64,000 nt of DNA from Corynebacterium uterequi (GCF_001021065.1 NZ_CP011546.1:682001-746000); one strand, 5' to 3'. Positions 7,249 through 15,901 are shown, numbered from the stretch's first letter. Notes: generated from the letters alone by a model not told the origin. Made by a program: numbers and translations.

Positions 7249-9336
7249 GTGGCCACCACCACGAGGACATCCACCGCCCAGGAAATCCTGGACAATCTAG
7301 GCGGCGCCGGCAACGTCGCCTCGCTGACCCATTGCGCAACGCGGCTGCGCGTCGAGCTCAACGACGCGTCCAAGGTCAACGAACAGGCCATCGACGCCCT
7401 GCCTGAGGTACTAGGCGTCCTGCCGCAGGGTGGTTCCCGCTACCAGATCGTCGTCGGCGGGGCAGTGGAGAGCATCTACAACCAGATTCGGCACCTGCCC
7501 GACTGGCACAACCGAGCCGCCGCGCCGAGCGACGAGGAGCTTAAGGAGTCCCTCCGCAACCAGGGCGTGCGAGGCAAGTCCGCCTGGGTAGATAGCTTCT
7601 TCGAGTACCTGTCGAACTCCTTCCGGCCGCTGCTTGGCGTGCTGCTGGGTGCGTCGCTCATCATCGCGTTCACCGCCGTGGTGGACATGCTGTCCAAGGT
7701 GGGGCTCATCAGCTTCAACCCCGCAGACAAGACCGCCACCTGGGTGTTCGTGGACGCCATGTGGCGCAGCGTGTTCTACTTCCTGCCCATCATGGTGGCG
7801 TACAACGCCGCCAAGACGCTCAAGGTAGACCCGTGGGTCGGCGCCGCGATCATGGGTGCGCTCATGACGCCGGAGTTCATCTCCCTGTCGGATACCGAAG
7901 CGACGTCGTCGACGGTGTGCACCACTAACGAGGCCCTGGGCACCCAAAGCTGTGTGGCCACCATCTTCGGTCTTCCCATGCAGCTCAACGACTACGCCGG
8001 CCAGGTCTTCGTGCCCCTCATGATGGCGGCGGTGCTGGCGCTGGTCTACCACGCGCTGAAGAAGGTGTTCCCCGCAAACTTCCAGATGGTCTTCGTGCCC
8101 TTCTTCTCCATCGTCATCATGATCCCGCTCACCGCGTTCCTCATCGGTCCGCTGGGTGTGTGGCTGGGCACCGGCATCGGCACCGGCCTGGCGTGGATGA
8201 ACGAGCACGCCCCCTTCGTGTTCGCCCTCATCATTCCCATGATTTACCCCTTCCTCGTGCCGCTGGGGCTGCACTGGCCGCTCAACGCCCTCATGCTCGT
8301 GAACATTCAGACCCTGGGTTATGACTTCATCCAAGGCCCGATGGGTGCCTGGAACGCCGCCTGCTTCGGTGCGACCGCGGGCGTGCTCATCATCTCGATG
8401 CGGGAGCGGGACACCGTCATGCGTCAGACCGCGTCGGGCGCTCTGGCCGCTGGCCTGCTGGGTGGTATCTCCGAGCCGTCGCTCTACGGCATCCACCTGC
8501 GGTTTAAGCGCATCTACCCGCGGATGCTGTGTGGCTGCTTCGCCGGTGGTCTCATCATGGCCATTCTCTCCCTGCCGTACCAGGGCGTGACGACGTCCGC
8601 GTTCGTGTTCTCCTCGGTGCTGTCCGTGTTCGTCATGGATCCGATGTGGGTGTACGCCGTCGCGTACACCGCCGCCTTTGCGGTGGCGTGCGCCGCGATC
8701 GTGCTCACCGACTACCGCACCGCCGAGGAACGCGGCCAGGCTGCGGTCGCCCCGGTCACCCCGGTCGCCCCGGTCACGCCGGTTGCCGAAGCGGAATCGG
8801 AGGCCGTACCCGCCGTCGAGCCGACTGCGACGGAGGCTGCTGAGGAGGCCGTCGAGGAGGACGCCGGCGCCGCTCGCGACGTCGTCGAGATCACCGCGCC
8901 GCTCGCCGGTGAGGTCGTCGCCGTCGCTGACGTCAACGACGCGGTATTCTCCGCCGAGACCCTCGGTAAGGGCGTGGGCATCACCCCCGCCGGCGGCACG
9001 GTCGAGGTCGTCTCGCCGGTTGCCGGCGTGGTGCGCACCGCGCCGGAGTCCGGCCACGCGTTCGGCATCAAGACTGACGACGGAATCGAGATCCTCATCC
9101 ACATCGGAATTGATACCGTGAATCTGCAGGGTCGAGGATTCGACAGGCTGGTGGCCAAGAAGGATCGCGTTGCGGCCGGGCAGGTGCTCGCCGTCGTGGA
9201 CTTCGATGCCATCGCCGCCGAGGGGCTCGACACCACCACCATGATGACGGTGACCAACTCGAAGACGTTGGGACAGGTAACGGCTCACCCCGGCCACGCT
9301 GAAGTCGGTGACCTCGTCATCACCGTTGACCGCTGA
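7249..9336 (+). CDS. PTS permease EIIBCA, beta-glucoside/glucose family
   Basis: Membrane sugar transporter of 695 residues that imports and phosphorylates its sugar. Domain order is B-C-A: EIIB with phospho-Cys29 (SLTHCATRLRV), EIIC with about ten hydrophobic segments (roughly residues 110-480), an Ala/Pro/Val/Glu-rich linker with repeated APVTPV, and EIIA with the phospho-His in LIHIG (His618). CATRLR and the neighbouring BglG-type gene favour the beta-glucoside (BglF-like) branch, but glucose or sucrose remain possible; no phospho-glucosidase gene is adjacent. Start GTG has Shine-Dalgarno AAGGAGGG at 7236-7243. Expression is controlled by the RAT/terminator leader. Confidence 0.92.
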   Translation: MATTTRTSTAQEILDNLGGAGNVASLTHCATRLRVELNDASKVNEQAIDALPEVLGVLPQGGSRYQIVVGGAVESIYNQIRHLPDWHNRAAAPSDEELKESLRNQGVRGKSAWVDSFFEYLSNSFRPLLGVLLGASLIIAFTAVVDMLSKVGLISFNPADKTATWVFVDAMWRSVFYFLPIMVAYNAAKTLKVDPWVGAAIMGALMTPEFISLSDTEATSSTVCTTNEALGTQSCVATIFGLPMQLNDYAGQVFVPLMMAAVLALVYHALKKVFPANFQMVFVPFFSIVIMIPLTAFLIGPLGVWLGTGIGTGLAWMNEHAPFVFALIIPMIYPFLVPLGLHWPLNALMLVNIQTLGYDFIQGPMGAWNAACFGATAGVLIISMRERDTVMRQTASGALAAGLLGGISEPSLYGIHLRFKRIYPRMLCGCFAGGLIMAILSLPYQGVTTSAFVFSSVLSVFVMDPMWVYAVAYTAAFAVACAAIVLTDYRTAEERGQAAVAPVTPVAPVTPVAEAESEAVPAVEPTATEAAEEAVEEDAGAARDVVEITAPLAGEVVAVADVNDAVFSAETLGKGVGITPAGGTVEVVSPVAGVVRTAPESGHAFGIKTDDGIEILIHIGIDTVNLQGRGFDRLVAKKDRVAAGQVLAVVDFDAIAAEGLDTTTMMTVTNSKTLGQVTAHPGHAEVGDLVITVDR

Positions 9337-9368
9337 CGCCGTCACTGTTTACAGAAAGGGCATCTCTC

Positions 9369-10535
9369 ATGGCTGCGGATATGAAGGTTCTGCGCGTGTT
9401 CAACAACAACGTTGTCCTCGCACAGTCGGCTCATGGTGAGGTCATCCTCACCGGCCGCGGCCTAGGGTTTCACACCCGACCGGGGGACACGGTGGACCGG
9501 GCGTCGATCGCTCAGACCTACGTGCCCACCGACGGGCGCGACCCGGACCACCTCGGCGCTCTCATCGCCGGTCTTCCCTTCGAGTACCTGGAGCTGTTGA
9601 CCGCCGCCGGCATGGAGGTTGGCCTCAACGAGGCCACCCTGTCCAGCCCCACCACCATGATGGCGCTGGCGGACCACGTTCACTTCGCCGTGCAACGGTT
9701 GCACAGCGGGCTGGCCATCGAGTACCCCTTGCTCGCCGAGGTCACAACTCTCTACCCGGACGAATACCGCATCGCGGTGCAGCTATTGGCGCACCTCAAC
9801 GACGCGTTCGTCAGCCGTGGTAGCCAGCCACTGCCCGAGGCTGAGGCCATTGCCTTGACGCTGCACCTGGTGACCGCCGGCTTCGCCTCCGGGGATTTGT
9901 CCTTCACCTACACCATGACTGGGGTGCTCCAGCAGCTCATCAGCACCGTCGAGGCCAGCCACGGCGTCACCCTGGACACGACGAGCGTTTCGGTGGGCCG
10001 CTTCATCACCCACCTTCGCTACCTCTTTGTGCGCATTCGCCAGCGCGAGCAGCTCGACGCCGACCACACGGTCATCGCCGACGCGATTGCTGCGACCCAT
10101 CCCGAAGCGTTCCATACCGCTCAAACGTTGGCCACTATTTTGGAGTTGCGGCTGGGCGCTACTCTTAGTGGTGACGAAATCGCCTACCTTGCTTTGCACA
10201 TCGGCCGCATGGTTGAGGCCGTGTGCGTGGCTCATCATCACACCACCCGTCGAAAGGACACCACCATGATTACCCGCACCGCCACCATCGGTTCCTCCGT
10301 GGGCCTGCACGCCCGCCCCGCGGCGCTGTTCGTCCAGGCTGTGGAAGACACCGGCTACGAGATCACCATCGCCCTCGACGGCGAAGAGGCCGTGGACGCC
10401 GACTCCGTGCTGGAGGTCATGACCCTCGGCGCCGGCCACGGTGACGTGGTCACCCTCGCCTGCGAAGACGAGGCGGCGGCCGGCGCGCTCGACGAGCTCG
10501 TCGCCCTGCTCGAGCGCGACCTGGATCAGGAGTAA
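9369..10535 (+). CDS. BglG-type transcription antiterminator fused in frame to HPr
   Basis: Single open frame of 388 residues. Residues 1-60 are the RNA-binding CAT domain (VLRVFNNNVVLAQ, GRGLGFHTRPGD), followed by two PRD domains (PRD1 with LADHVHFAVQRLHSG and LYPDEYRIA; PRD2 with ITHLRYLFVRI and DEIAYLALHIG). From residue 300 it continues without a stop into a complete HPr of 89 residues with phospho-His15 in GLHARPA. HPr has its own ATG at 10266 preceded by GAAAGGAC (10252-10259), so free HPr may be made as well. In known systems HPr phosphorylates PRD2 to activate the antiterminator. The RAT it should bind lies upstream of the EIIBCA gene. The fusion is unusual; a lost stop codon or sequencing error is the alternative. 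Confidence 0.88.
   Translation: MAADMKVLRVFNNNVVLAQSAHGEVILTGRGLGFHTRPGDTVDRASIAQTYVPTDGRDPDHLGALIAGLPFEYLELLTAAGMEVGLNEATLSSPTTMMALADHVHFAVQRLHSGLAIEYPLLAEVTTLYPDEYRIAVQLLAHLNDAFVSRGSQPLPEAEAIALTLHLVTAGFASGDLSFTYTMTGVLQQLISTVEASHGVTLDTTSVSVGRFITHLRYLFVRIRQREQLDADHTVIADAIAATHPEAFHTAQTLATILELRLGATLSGDEIAYLALHIGRMVEAVCVAHHHTTRRKDTTMITRTATIGSSVGLHARPAALFVQAVEDTGYEITIALDGEEAVDADSVLEVMTLGAGHGDVVTLACEDEAAAGALDELVALLERDLDQE
10252..10268 (+). promoter_or_regulatory. Internal ribosome binding site and start for free HPr
   Basis: GAAAGGAC followed 6 nt later by ATG (10266) inside the open frame. The product from this ATG would be a normal-length HPr (89 residues, ending at 10535). It suggests either an ancestral separate ptsH or current dual translation. 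Confidence 0.6.
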
Positions 10536-10544
10536 CGGTTCGCG

Positions 10545-12233
10545 ATGACCACCCGTAAAGAACTCGCCGGCATCGGCGTGTCGGCAGGCGCGGCTGTGGC
10601 CCCCGTCGTGGTGCTGCAGCCGGCGCCGGGTGTCGACGCGAAGGAACCAGCCAGCGTCGATCCGGCAGCCGACATTGAGCGTGTCCGGCAGGCCATGGCC
10701 GCGGTCGCGGACGACCTGCGAGCCCGAGCCGCCGTCGCCAGCGACACCGGCCGTAAGGTTCTCGAGGCGACGGCTCAGCTTGCCACCGATAAGGGCCTGG
10801 TCAAGGCCGTGCTCAAGAAGCTCAAGGCCGGGTCCGGAGTGACCGCTGCGGTGCACGACGCCACCGAGGGTTACGCCACGCTCATGGCGAGTCTTGGCGG
10901 CTACATGGCGGAGCGGGTCACGGATCTGTACGACATCCGGGACCGCACCATCGCCCAGCTTCGCGGACTGCCCATGCCGGGGGTGCCGGCGCTGTCGGAA
11001 CCGGCGATCGTGGTCGCTCACGACCTGGCCCCGGCCGATACCGCCGGGCTCAATCCCGCCACCGTCGTCGGCATCATCACCGCCGCCGGGGGTGTGACTA
11101 GCCACACCGCCATTCTTGCTGCCCAGTACGGCATCCCTGCCGTGGTGAAGGTTGATGGCGCTCTGGAATTGGCCACCGGTACACCGGTCGCCCTCGACGG
11201 CGGCAGCGGGCGCGTCGTCGCGAACCCCACCGACGCCGATATCGAGGAGATCGTCAGCCGGCAGCACCGCCGCGACGAGCTGGTCGCTCGCGCGTCGGGG
11301 TCGGGCGCCACCGCCGACGGAACCCCGATCAAGCTGCTCATCAACATCGGCAATGCCGACGACGCTGAGCAGGCAGCGGCCACCGACGCGCAGGGCACGG
11401 GACTATTCCGCACCGAATTCGTGTTCCTCAACCGCGCCACGGCACCGACGGTGGCAGAGCAGACCGAGGTGTACACCCGGGTGCTCGCCGCCTTCGGTTC
11501 GCAGCGCGTCGTCGTGCGCACCCTCGACGCCGGGGCCGACAAGCCACTAGCGTTCGCCACGCAGGAGCACGAGGACAACCCAGCTCTGGGCATCCGCGGT
11601 ATTCGCTTGACGACCTCGAAGCCGGAGCTGCTTGCCTCCCAACTCGACGCGCTGGCTGCCGCCTACGAGGCCACCGGCCGGGCCGCCGACCTGCGGATCA
11701 TGGCGCCGATGATCGCCACCGTGGAGGAGGCCCGCGCCTTCGCCGAGCAGGTCCGTTCCCGCAACCTGCCGTGCGTGGGCGTCATGATCGAGGTTCCGGG
11801 TGCTGCGGTGCGAGCCCGGCACTTGCTGCGCGAGGTCGATTTCGCCTCCATTGGCACGAATGATCTCTCGCAGTACACCATGGCCGCCGACCGGATGCAG
11901 GGCGAGCTGGCAGTACTGCTCGACGTATGGCAACCGGCCCTGCTGGAACTCATCAAGGCCACCTGCGACGGCGGGCGCAGCGCCGATGCCCCCATCGGCG
12001 TGTGCGGGGAGGCCGGCGGTGACCCGTTGCTGGCCCTGGTACTAGTCGGCCTGGGCGTGAGCTCTCTGTCCATGGCTGCTGGCAAGCTTCCGGCAGTTCG
12101 GGCCGCGCTGAGCTTGCACGACCTGCCCGCCTGCCAGGCGATGGCCGAGGCAGCGCTTGCTGCTGACACCGCTGCCGGCGCCCGCGAGGCAGTTCTAGCA
12201 CTGGCTGACCCGGCACTGGTCGCGGCGCTGTAG
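10545..12233 (+). CDS. ptsI: PTS enzyme I (phosphoenolpyruvate-protein phosphotransferase)
   Basis: Cytoplasmic enzyme of 562 residues that takes phosphate from phosphoenolpyruvate and passes it to HPr. The N-terminal swivelling domain carries the phospho-His motif GGVTSHTAILA (His187). The C-terminal PEP-binding TIM barrel shows GLFRTEFVFL, IRGIRL, MIEVPGAA, FASIGTNDLSQY and GVCGEAGGD. Length fits the family (about 570). It begins 9 nt after the HPr stop, so EI, HPr and the permease form one operon. Such a complete PTS cassette differs from C. glutamicum, where ptsI and ptsH lie with the fructose genes. Confidence 0.96.
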   Translation: MTTRKELAGIGVSAGAAVAPVVVLQPAPGVDAKEPASVDPAADIERVRQAMAAVADDLRARAAVASDTGRKVLEATAQLATDKGLVKAVLKKLKAGSGVTAAVHDATEGYATLMASLGGYMAERVTDLYDIRDRTIAQLRGLPMPGVPALSEPAIVVAHDLAPADTAGLNPATVVGIITAAGGVTSHTAILAAQYGIPAVVKVDGALELATGTPVALDGGSGRVVANPTDADIEEIVSRQHRRDELVARASGSGATADGTPIKLLINIGNADDAEQAAATDAQGTGLFRTEFVFLNRATAPTVAEQTEVYTRVLAAFGSQRVVVRTLDAGADKPLAFATQEHEDNPALGIRGIRLTTSKPELLASQLDALAAAYEATGRAADLRIMAPMIATVEEARAFAEQVRSRNLPCVGVMIEVPGAAVRARHLLREVDFASIGTNDLSQYTMAADRMQGELAVLLDVWQPALLELIKATCDGGRSADAPIGVCGEAGGDPLLALVLVGLGVSSLSMAAGKLPAVRAALSLHDLPACQAMAEAALAADTAAGAREAVLALADPALVAAL

Positions 12234-12248
12234 CCCGGGAGCGACGTC

Positions 12249-13049
12249 GTGCCCGAGGGCGATTCCGTCTACCAGCTCTCCCGCCGGTTGCAGTTCATGA
12301 CCGGCCGGGAGGTGGTGGGCACGAGCATTCGGGTGCCCCGCTTCGCCCTGGAACGCTTTGACGGCAAGACCTGCCAGCGGGTGTGGCCCTACGGCAAGCA
12401 CCTGTTCATGCAGTTCGACGACCGGATCCTGCACACGCACCTCAAAATGGAGGGCACGTGGGGGATGCATCTGGTGGGGGATAGGTGGCGCAAACCCGCT
12501 CACACGGCACGCGTTGTCCTTCAGCTCACCGGCGCGCCCCACCCTCGCCCGATCGAGGTGGTGGGGTACTCGCTGGGCTTCGTGCGTGTCTTCGGTGCCG
12601 ACGGCTACCACAGCGCCATCGCCGACCTGGGGCCGGATATTCTCGCCGACGATTGGGAATCCGAGGGCTTTGCCGAGGCCGTGCGCAGAGTCGAGGCCAG
12701 GCCGCGTCGAACCATCGGCCAGGCGTTGCTGGATCAGGGCAACGTGGCTGGATTGGGCAATGAATACCGCGCAGAGATCTGCTTCCTAGCCGGAGTGCGC
12801 CCCACCACCGCCGTCGGGGAGGTGGATGTGCCTGGCATCCTGCGATTGGCACGGCGGTTGATCTGGGCTAACCGGCTCTCCCCGGTGCGGGTGACGACGG
12901 GGATCAAGCGCGCAGGGGAGACGTCCTACGTGTTCGGCCGCAATCGCAAGCCGTGCCGGCGCTGCCGGACCCCGATCGAGAAGGGGATGCTCGGCGGGGT
13001 GGAAGACCTCGAACGAGTGATTTGGTGGTGCCCGGTCTGCCAGCGCTAA
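12249..13049 (+). CDS. Fpg/Nei-family DNA glycosylase (endonuclease VIII-like)
   Basis: Base-excision repair enzyme of 266 residues that removes oxidised bases and cuts the abasic site. The protein begins MPEGDSVYQ; Pro2 and Glu3 are the catalytic residues of the family, and the D at position 5 with the YQLSRRL helix is typical of Nei rather than Fpg. The central helix-two-turn-helix region shows IGQALLDQGNVAGLGNEYRAE. The C-terminus is a four-cysteine zinc finger (CRRC … CPVC). GTG start with GGGAG upstream, 15 nt after ptsI, so it may be co-transcribed with the PTS operon. Confidence 0.92.
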   Translation: MPEGDSVYQLSRRLQFMTGREVVGTSIRVPRFALERFDGKTCQRVWPYGKHLFMQFDDRILHTHLKMEGTWGMHLVGDRWRKPAHTARVVLQLTGAPHPRPIEVVGYSLGFVRVFGADGYHSAIADLGPDILADDWESEGFAEAVRRVEARPRRTIGQALLDQGNVAGLGNEYRAEICFLAGVRPTTAVGEVDVPGILRLARRLIWANRLSPVRVTTGIKRAGETSYVFGRNRKPCRRCRTPIEKGMLGGVEDLERVIWWCPVCQR

Positions 13050-13066
13050 CGCGCGGGGGAGGGTAA

Positions 13067-13354
13067 CGGTTCCCGACCGACTACCGGGCGCTGCAATTCA
13101 TGGAGGCGTGCTACCGCGCCGGCATTCGCATTCCCGACGATGTCTCTGTGACCGGCATCGACGGCATTTTCTGGGACCTGCACCATGTGGGGCTGTCCAC
13201 GGTGCGCCTACCCATCGACCAAGTGGCGGCCCGAGCCGCGCAGGTCATGGGGGAGCGCCTCGAAGAACCACGCCGTCCCATCACCCACGAAACCATCGCT
13301 GGGGCTCTGCGGCCGGGAGCGTCGCTGGCCGCCCCCCACCATCCACCCCGGTAG
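13067..13354 (+). pseudogene. 3' remnant of a LacI-family transcription regulator
   Basis: An open frame that follows a stop at 13064 encodes only the last ~95 residues of a LacI/GalR regulator: LQFMEACYRAGIRIPDDVSV, then TGIDGIFWDLHHVGLSTVRLPIDQVAARA. This is the end of the periplasmic-binding-like effector domain. No helix-turn-helix domain exists upstream, where the nei-type gene ends at 13049. The fragment has no plausible start or ribosome binding site and is best read as a decayed gene. Confidence 0.75.
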
Positions 13355-13366
13355 ATTCCCCGCGCC

Positions 13367-13372
13367 TACACT
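13367..13372 (+). promoter_or_regulatory. -10 box of the TusA-like gene, leaderless
   Basis: TACACT located 8 nt before the ATG at 13381. No Shine-Dalgarno sequence better explains the start. Confidence 0.45.
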
Positions 13373-13380
13373 GAGAGGCT

Positions 13381-13641
13381 ATGAGCTCCCACGAGCAGCA
13401 GCCCGCCTGGTCTGGTGGTATCGATGCGGACCGTTATTGGGACGCCTCCGGGCTGAGCTGCGCCCAGCTCCTCGTGAGGCTTAATCGTCTATTCGCCACG
13501 GAATTGCTCCCCGGCCAAACTTTGCTTTTCCGCGCCACCAGCGAGGCGGTGTTCATGGACATCGAGGCCTGGTGCGGATTGACCGGTCACGAGCTTCTCC
13601 ACGAGAATCCACCCATTTTTGTTATCAGGAAGAAGGACTAA
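13381..13641 (+). CDS. TusA/SirA-like sulfur-carrier family protein
   Basis: Protein of 86 residues with the TusA fold pattern: DASGLSCAQLLVRLNRLF, then LLPGQTLLFRATSEAVFMDIEAWC. The single catalytic Cys of TusA sits in a CPxP motif; here it is Cys-Ala-Gln-Leu, so the cysteine is kept but the prolines are not. TusA proteins pass sulfur to tRNA-modifying or sulfur-metabolic partners. The next gene, 3 nt downstream, is DsrE-like, and TusA-DsrE pairs are common in sulfur-relay systems. Function beyond the fold is inferred. Confidence 0.7.
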   Translation: MSSHEQQPAWSGGIDADRYWDASGLSCAQLLVRLNRLFATELLPGQTLLFRATSEAVFMDIEAWCGLTGHELLHENPPIFVIRKKD

Positions 13642-13644
13642 GCC

Positions 13645-14013
13645 ATGTCAGCAACCGGCAAGTTCTGCGTCAGCATCACCCACGGACCGAGCGATACGGA
13701 TAAGGCGTCGATGGGATTCCACCTCGCTGCCACCGCAGCGGCGTCCCAGCAGCAGACATTGGTGTTTCTGTCCTGCGATGCGGTCAACCTCGTTGTTCGC
13801 GGGGGTGCCGACGACATCCACGAGCCCGGCTTCGCGCCGATGACCGAGCTCATCTCCTCCTTCGTCGAGGCCGGCGGCACCATCTACGCGTGCAAGACGT
13901 GCACGGACAAGCGCGGCTACGCTCAGGACGACCTCATTGAGGAGGCCACCATCGTCGGCGGGGTGAAGCTTGTGGAGTTCCTTGCCGACGGCACCCCGTG
14001 CGTCAGCTTCTAA
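13645..14013 (+). CDS. DsrE-family protein, probable sulfur-relay partner
   Basis: Protein of 122 residues of the DsrE/DsrF-like family. It has an N-terminal beta strand KFCVSITHGPSD, a helix rich in Ala (GFHLAATAAASQQQ), VFLSCDAVNLVVRG, and a conserved cysteine pair CKTC at about residues 87-90. Start ATG lies 3 nt after the TusA-like stop. Together the two genes probably form a sulfur or persulfide-handling unit; the substrate is unknown. Confidence 0.75.
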   Translation: MSATGKFCVSITHGPSDTDKASMGFHLAATAAASQQQTLVFLSCDAVNLVVRGGADDIHEPGFAPMTELISSFVEAGGTIYACKTCTDKRGYAQDDLIEEATIVGGVKLVEFLADGTPCVSF

Positions 14014-14020
14014 AACGACG

Positions 14021-14608
14021 CTAGAGCCCGAACGCTCCGCCGTGGATGAGAATCGCGCAGCCGAGGACGATGAGGACGAGCGGGAACAGGACCCGCTCCC
14101 ACCTCTCGAGTGCTTCGTCGATCCCGGGCCGCGTCGCCACGAATTTCGCGGCCGCGACTAACACCGCCACCATGAGCAAGAAGGTGACGCAATACAGCGC
14201 GACGGTGCGCGCACCCACGCTGAGAAACACCGGCACGTACACCCCGATGTTGTCGCCGCCATTGGCGAAGGTCACCGCCGCGACGACGAGGGGAGCGACC
14301 TTCGTGCCGTCGCCGAGCTCGTCGTCGTCCTCGCCACGCCACGCCTGCCACGCCGCGCGGATCCCCAGCACCAGGGGAATGAGGCCGAAATAGGGGATCG
14401 CGGAGGAGGGCAGGGCCCAGTGTGCACCGAGGGTGGCGAGCAGCGCCGCGGCAAGGATGGCGACGAAGCCCACGTATTGGCCGACGGCGATGCGTCGCGT
14501 CGTGCCGGGACGGCCCGCCCCGCGGGCGAAGAACAACGCCAACACGACGATGTCGTCAATATTGGTCACGGCAAACAGGCCGATGGCCTGCACAACAGTT
14601 GCCAGCAT
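14021..14608 (-). CDS. CadD-like cadmium resistance/transport membrane protein
   Basis: Membrane protein of 195 residues with about five to six hydrophobic segments. The signature motifs NIDDIVVLALFFARG near the N-terminus and TFANGGDNIGVYVP mid-protein, both with paired acidic residues in membrane segments, match the CadD family, which relates to LysE-like transporters and confers cadmium resistance in staphylococci. It follows the DedA gene by 33 bp on the same strand and may be co-transcribed. Confidence 0.85.
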   Translation of the reverse strand: MLATVVQAIGLFAVTNIDDIVVLALFFARGAGRPGTTRRIAVGQYVGFVAILAAALLATLGAHWALPSSAIPYFGLIPLVLGIRAAWQAWRGEDDDELGDGTKVAPLVVAAVTFANGGDNIGVYVPVFLSVGARTVALYCVTFLLMVAVLVAAAKFVATRPGIDEALERWERVLFPLVLIVLGCAILIHGGAFGL

Positions 14609-14641
14609 CAGCGCGACCGCCTCAGGAACATCGTCCGGACC

Positions 14642-15340
14642 CTAGTGGGGATCACGGTGGTGGCGGCCGCCGGACTGGCGTGCCTGTGCGCGGGCTCGGT
14701 CGGCGTTGCGCTTGGCGTCCTCGGTGGCCGCCTTACGTCGGCGGGCGCGCAGCAGCAGCCAGACGAAAGCAGCCACCAGGATAAGGGCAATGATGACGTA
14801 GACGACGTTGGAGTACTCGCCGACGTACTTCTCCACCAGGGTGTAGGATTCGCCCAGCCACACGCCCAGGGCGATGAGCAGCAGGTTCCAGCCGGCGGAA
14901 CCCAGCGTGGTCCACAGCGAGAACTTCCAGATCGGCATCCGGTCAATGCCCGCCGGAATGGAGATGAGCGAACGCACGCCCGGGATGAAGCGGCCGAAGA
15001 ACACCGACGCGGGCCCGTACTTATCGAACCAGTGCAGGGCCTTATCCACGTCCGACGGCTCCACCAGCCACATCCAGTCCGCGATGCGGCGCAGCCGCTC
15101 GGCACCTACCGCCGCGCCGACGCCGTACAGCGCGAGAGCACCGACGACGGAGCCGATCGTCGCCCAGATAAAGGTGGCGACGAAGCTGAGCGAGCCCTGG
15201 GAGACCGTGAAACCGGCCAGCGGGAGGACCACCTCGGAGGGAATCGGCGGGAAAAGGTTCTCCAAAAGGATGGCGATGCCCACGCCGGGGGCGCCGAGCA
15301 CCTCCATGAGGTGCACGATCTTGTCAACGATTGCTTCCAC
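14642..15340 (-). CDS. DedA-family membrane protein
   Basis: Integral membrane protein of 232 residues. DedA proteins act as lipid-carrier flippases or affect membrane homeostasis. Family motifs: ENLFPPIPSEVVLPLAG near residue 28, a GxxxG-rich stretch ([20 protein letters not shown]), FFGRFIPGVRSLISIPAG, and GSAGWNLLLIALG. The C-terminal tail is basic. The start is GTG at 15340 with GGAAGG about 11 nt upstream. It is divergent from the YccF gene. Confidence 0.9.
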   Translation of the reverse strand: MEAIVDKIVHLMEVLGAPGVGIAILLENLFPPIPSEVVLPLAGFTVSQGSLSFVATFIWATIGSVVGALALYGVGAAVGAERLRRIADWMWLVEPSDVDKALHWFDKYGPASVFFGRFIPGVRSLISIPAGIDRMPIWKFSLWTTLGSAGWNLLLIALGVWLGESYTLVEKYVGEYSNVVYVIIALILVAAFVWLLLRARRRKAATEDAKRNADRARAQARQSGGRHHRDPH

Positions 15341-15395
15341 GAGCGAGGTGCCTTCCTGTGTTGTTGGGGCGACGTGCGCCAGAAGATCAAACGAC

Positions 15396-15401
15396 TACCT
15401 T
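15396..15401 (+). promoter_or_regulatory. -10 box of yccF, leaderless
   Basis: TACCTT located 7 nt before the ATG at 15409. The intervening AGGGG might serve as a weak Shine-Dalgarno sequence, but spacing favours a leaderless start. Confidence 0.45.
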
Positions 15402-15408
15402 AGGGGAT

Positions 15409-15855
15409 ATGAACCTCCTACTCAACATCATTTGGTTTATTTTCGGCGGGTTCTTCCTCGCTCTCGGCTACGTTCTCTTCGGCATCCTCGCGTGCGTGTT
15501 CATCGTCACCATCCCCGCTGGCGTCGCCAGCTTCCGGATGGCCAGTTACGCCATCTGGCCCTTCGGGCGCACCGTCGTCGAACCCGTGGAAGGCGTCGGC
15601 AGCTTGTCGACGGTGAGCAACATCATCTGGTTCATCGTCGCCGGGCTGTGGCTGGTCATCGGGCACCTGTCCACCGCCGCGGTGCAGTTCGTGACGATTA
15701 TCGGCATCCCGCTGGCCATCGCGAACATCAAGATGATTCCGGTGACGTGCTTCCCCTTCGGCCGTCGCGTGGTCAGCAGCGACGCCATCCCCTACGGGTG
15801 GCGGCCCATGGTCAACCCCGACGCGCTCCCGCAGGAAATGCGCCCCCGGCGCTAG
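15409..15855 (+). CDS. YccF-domain inner membrane protein
   Basis: Small membrane protein (148 residues) with two copies of the YccF domain. Each copy has a hydrophobic stretch opening IIWFIFGG or IIWFIVAG, a second membrane segment, and a conserved FRMASYAIWPFGR / IKMIPVTCFPFGR motif. The function of the family is not known. ATG at 15409 (MNLLLNIIWF) is preferred over the in-frame codon at 15331 because that extension has no family similarity and a -10 box lies 7 nt upstream. Confidence 0.88.
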   Translation: MNLLLNIIWFIFGGFFLALGYVLFGILACVFIVTIPAGVASFRMASYAIWPFGRTVVEPVEGVGSLSTVSNIIWFIVAGLWLVIGHLSTAAVQFVTIIGIPLAIANIKMIPVTCFPFGRRVVSSDAIPYGWRPMVNPDALPQEMRPRR

Positions 15856-15901
15856 GCACAGGCCTTAGTAACACCGGGGGCGGTAGCGACAACTTCGCAG
15901 G

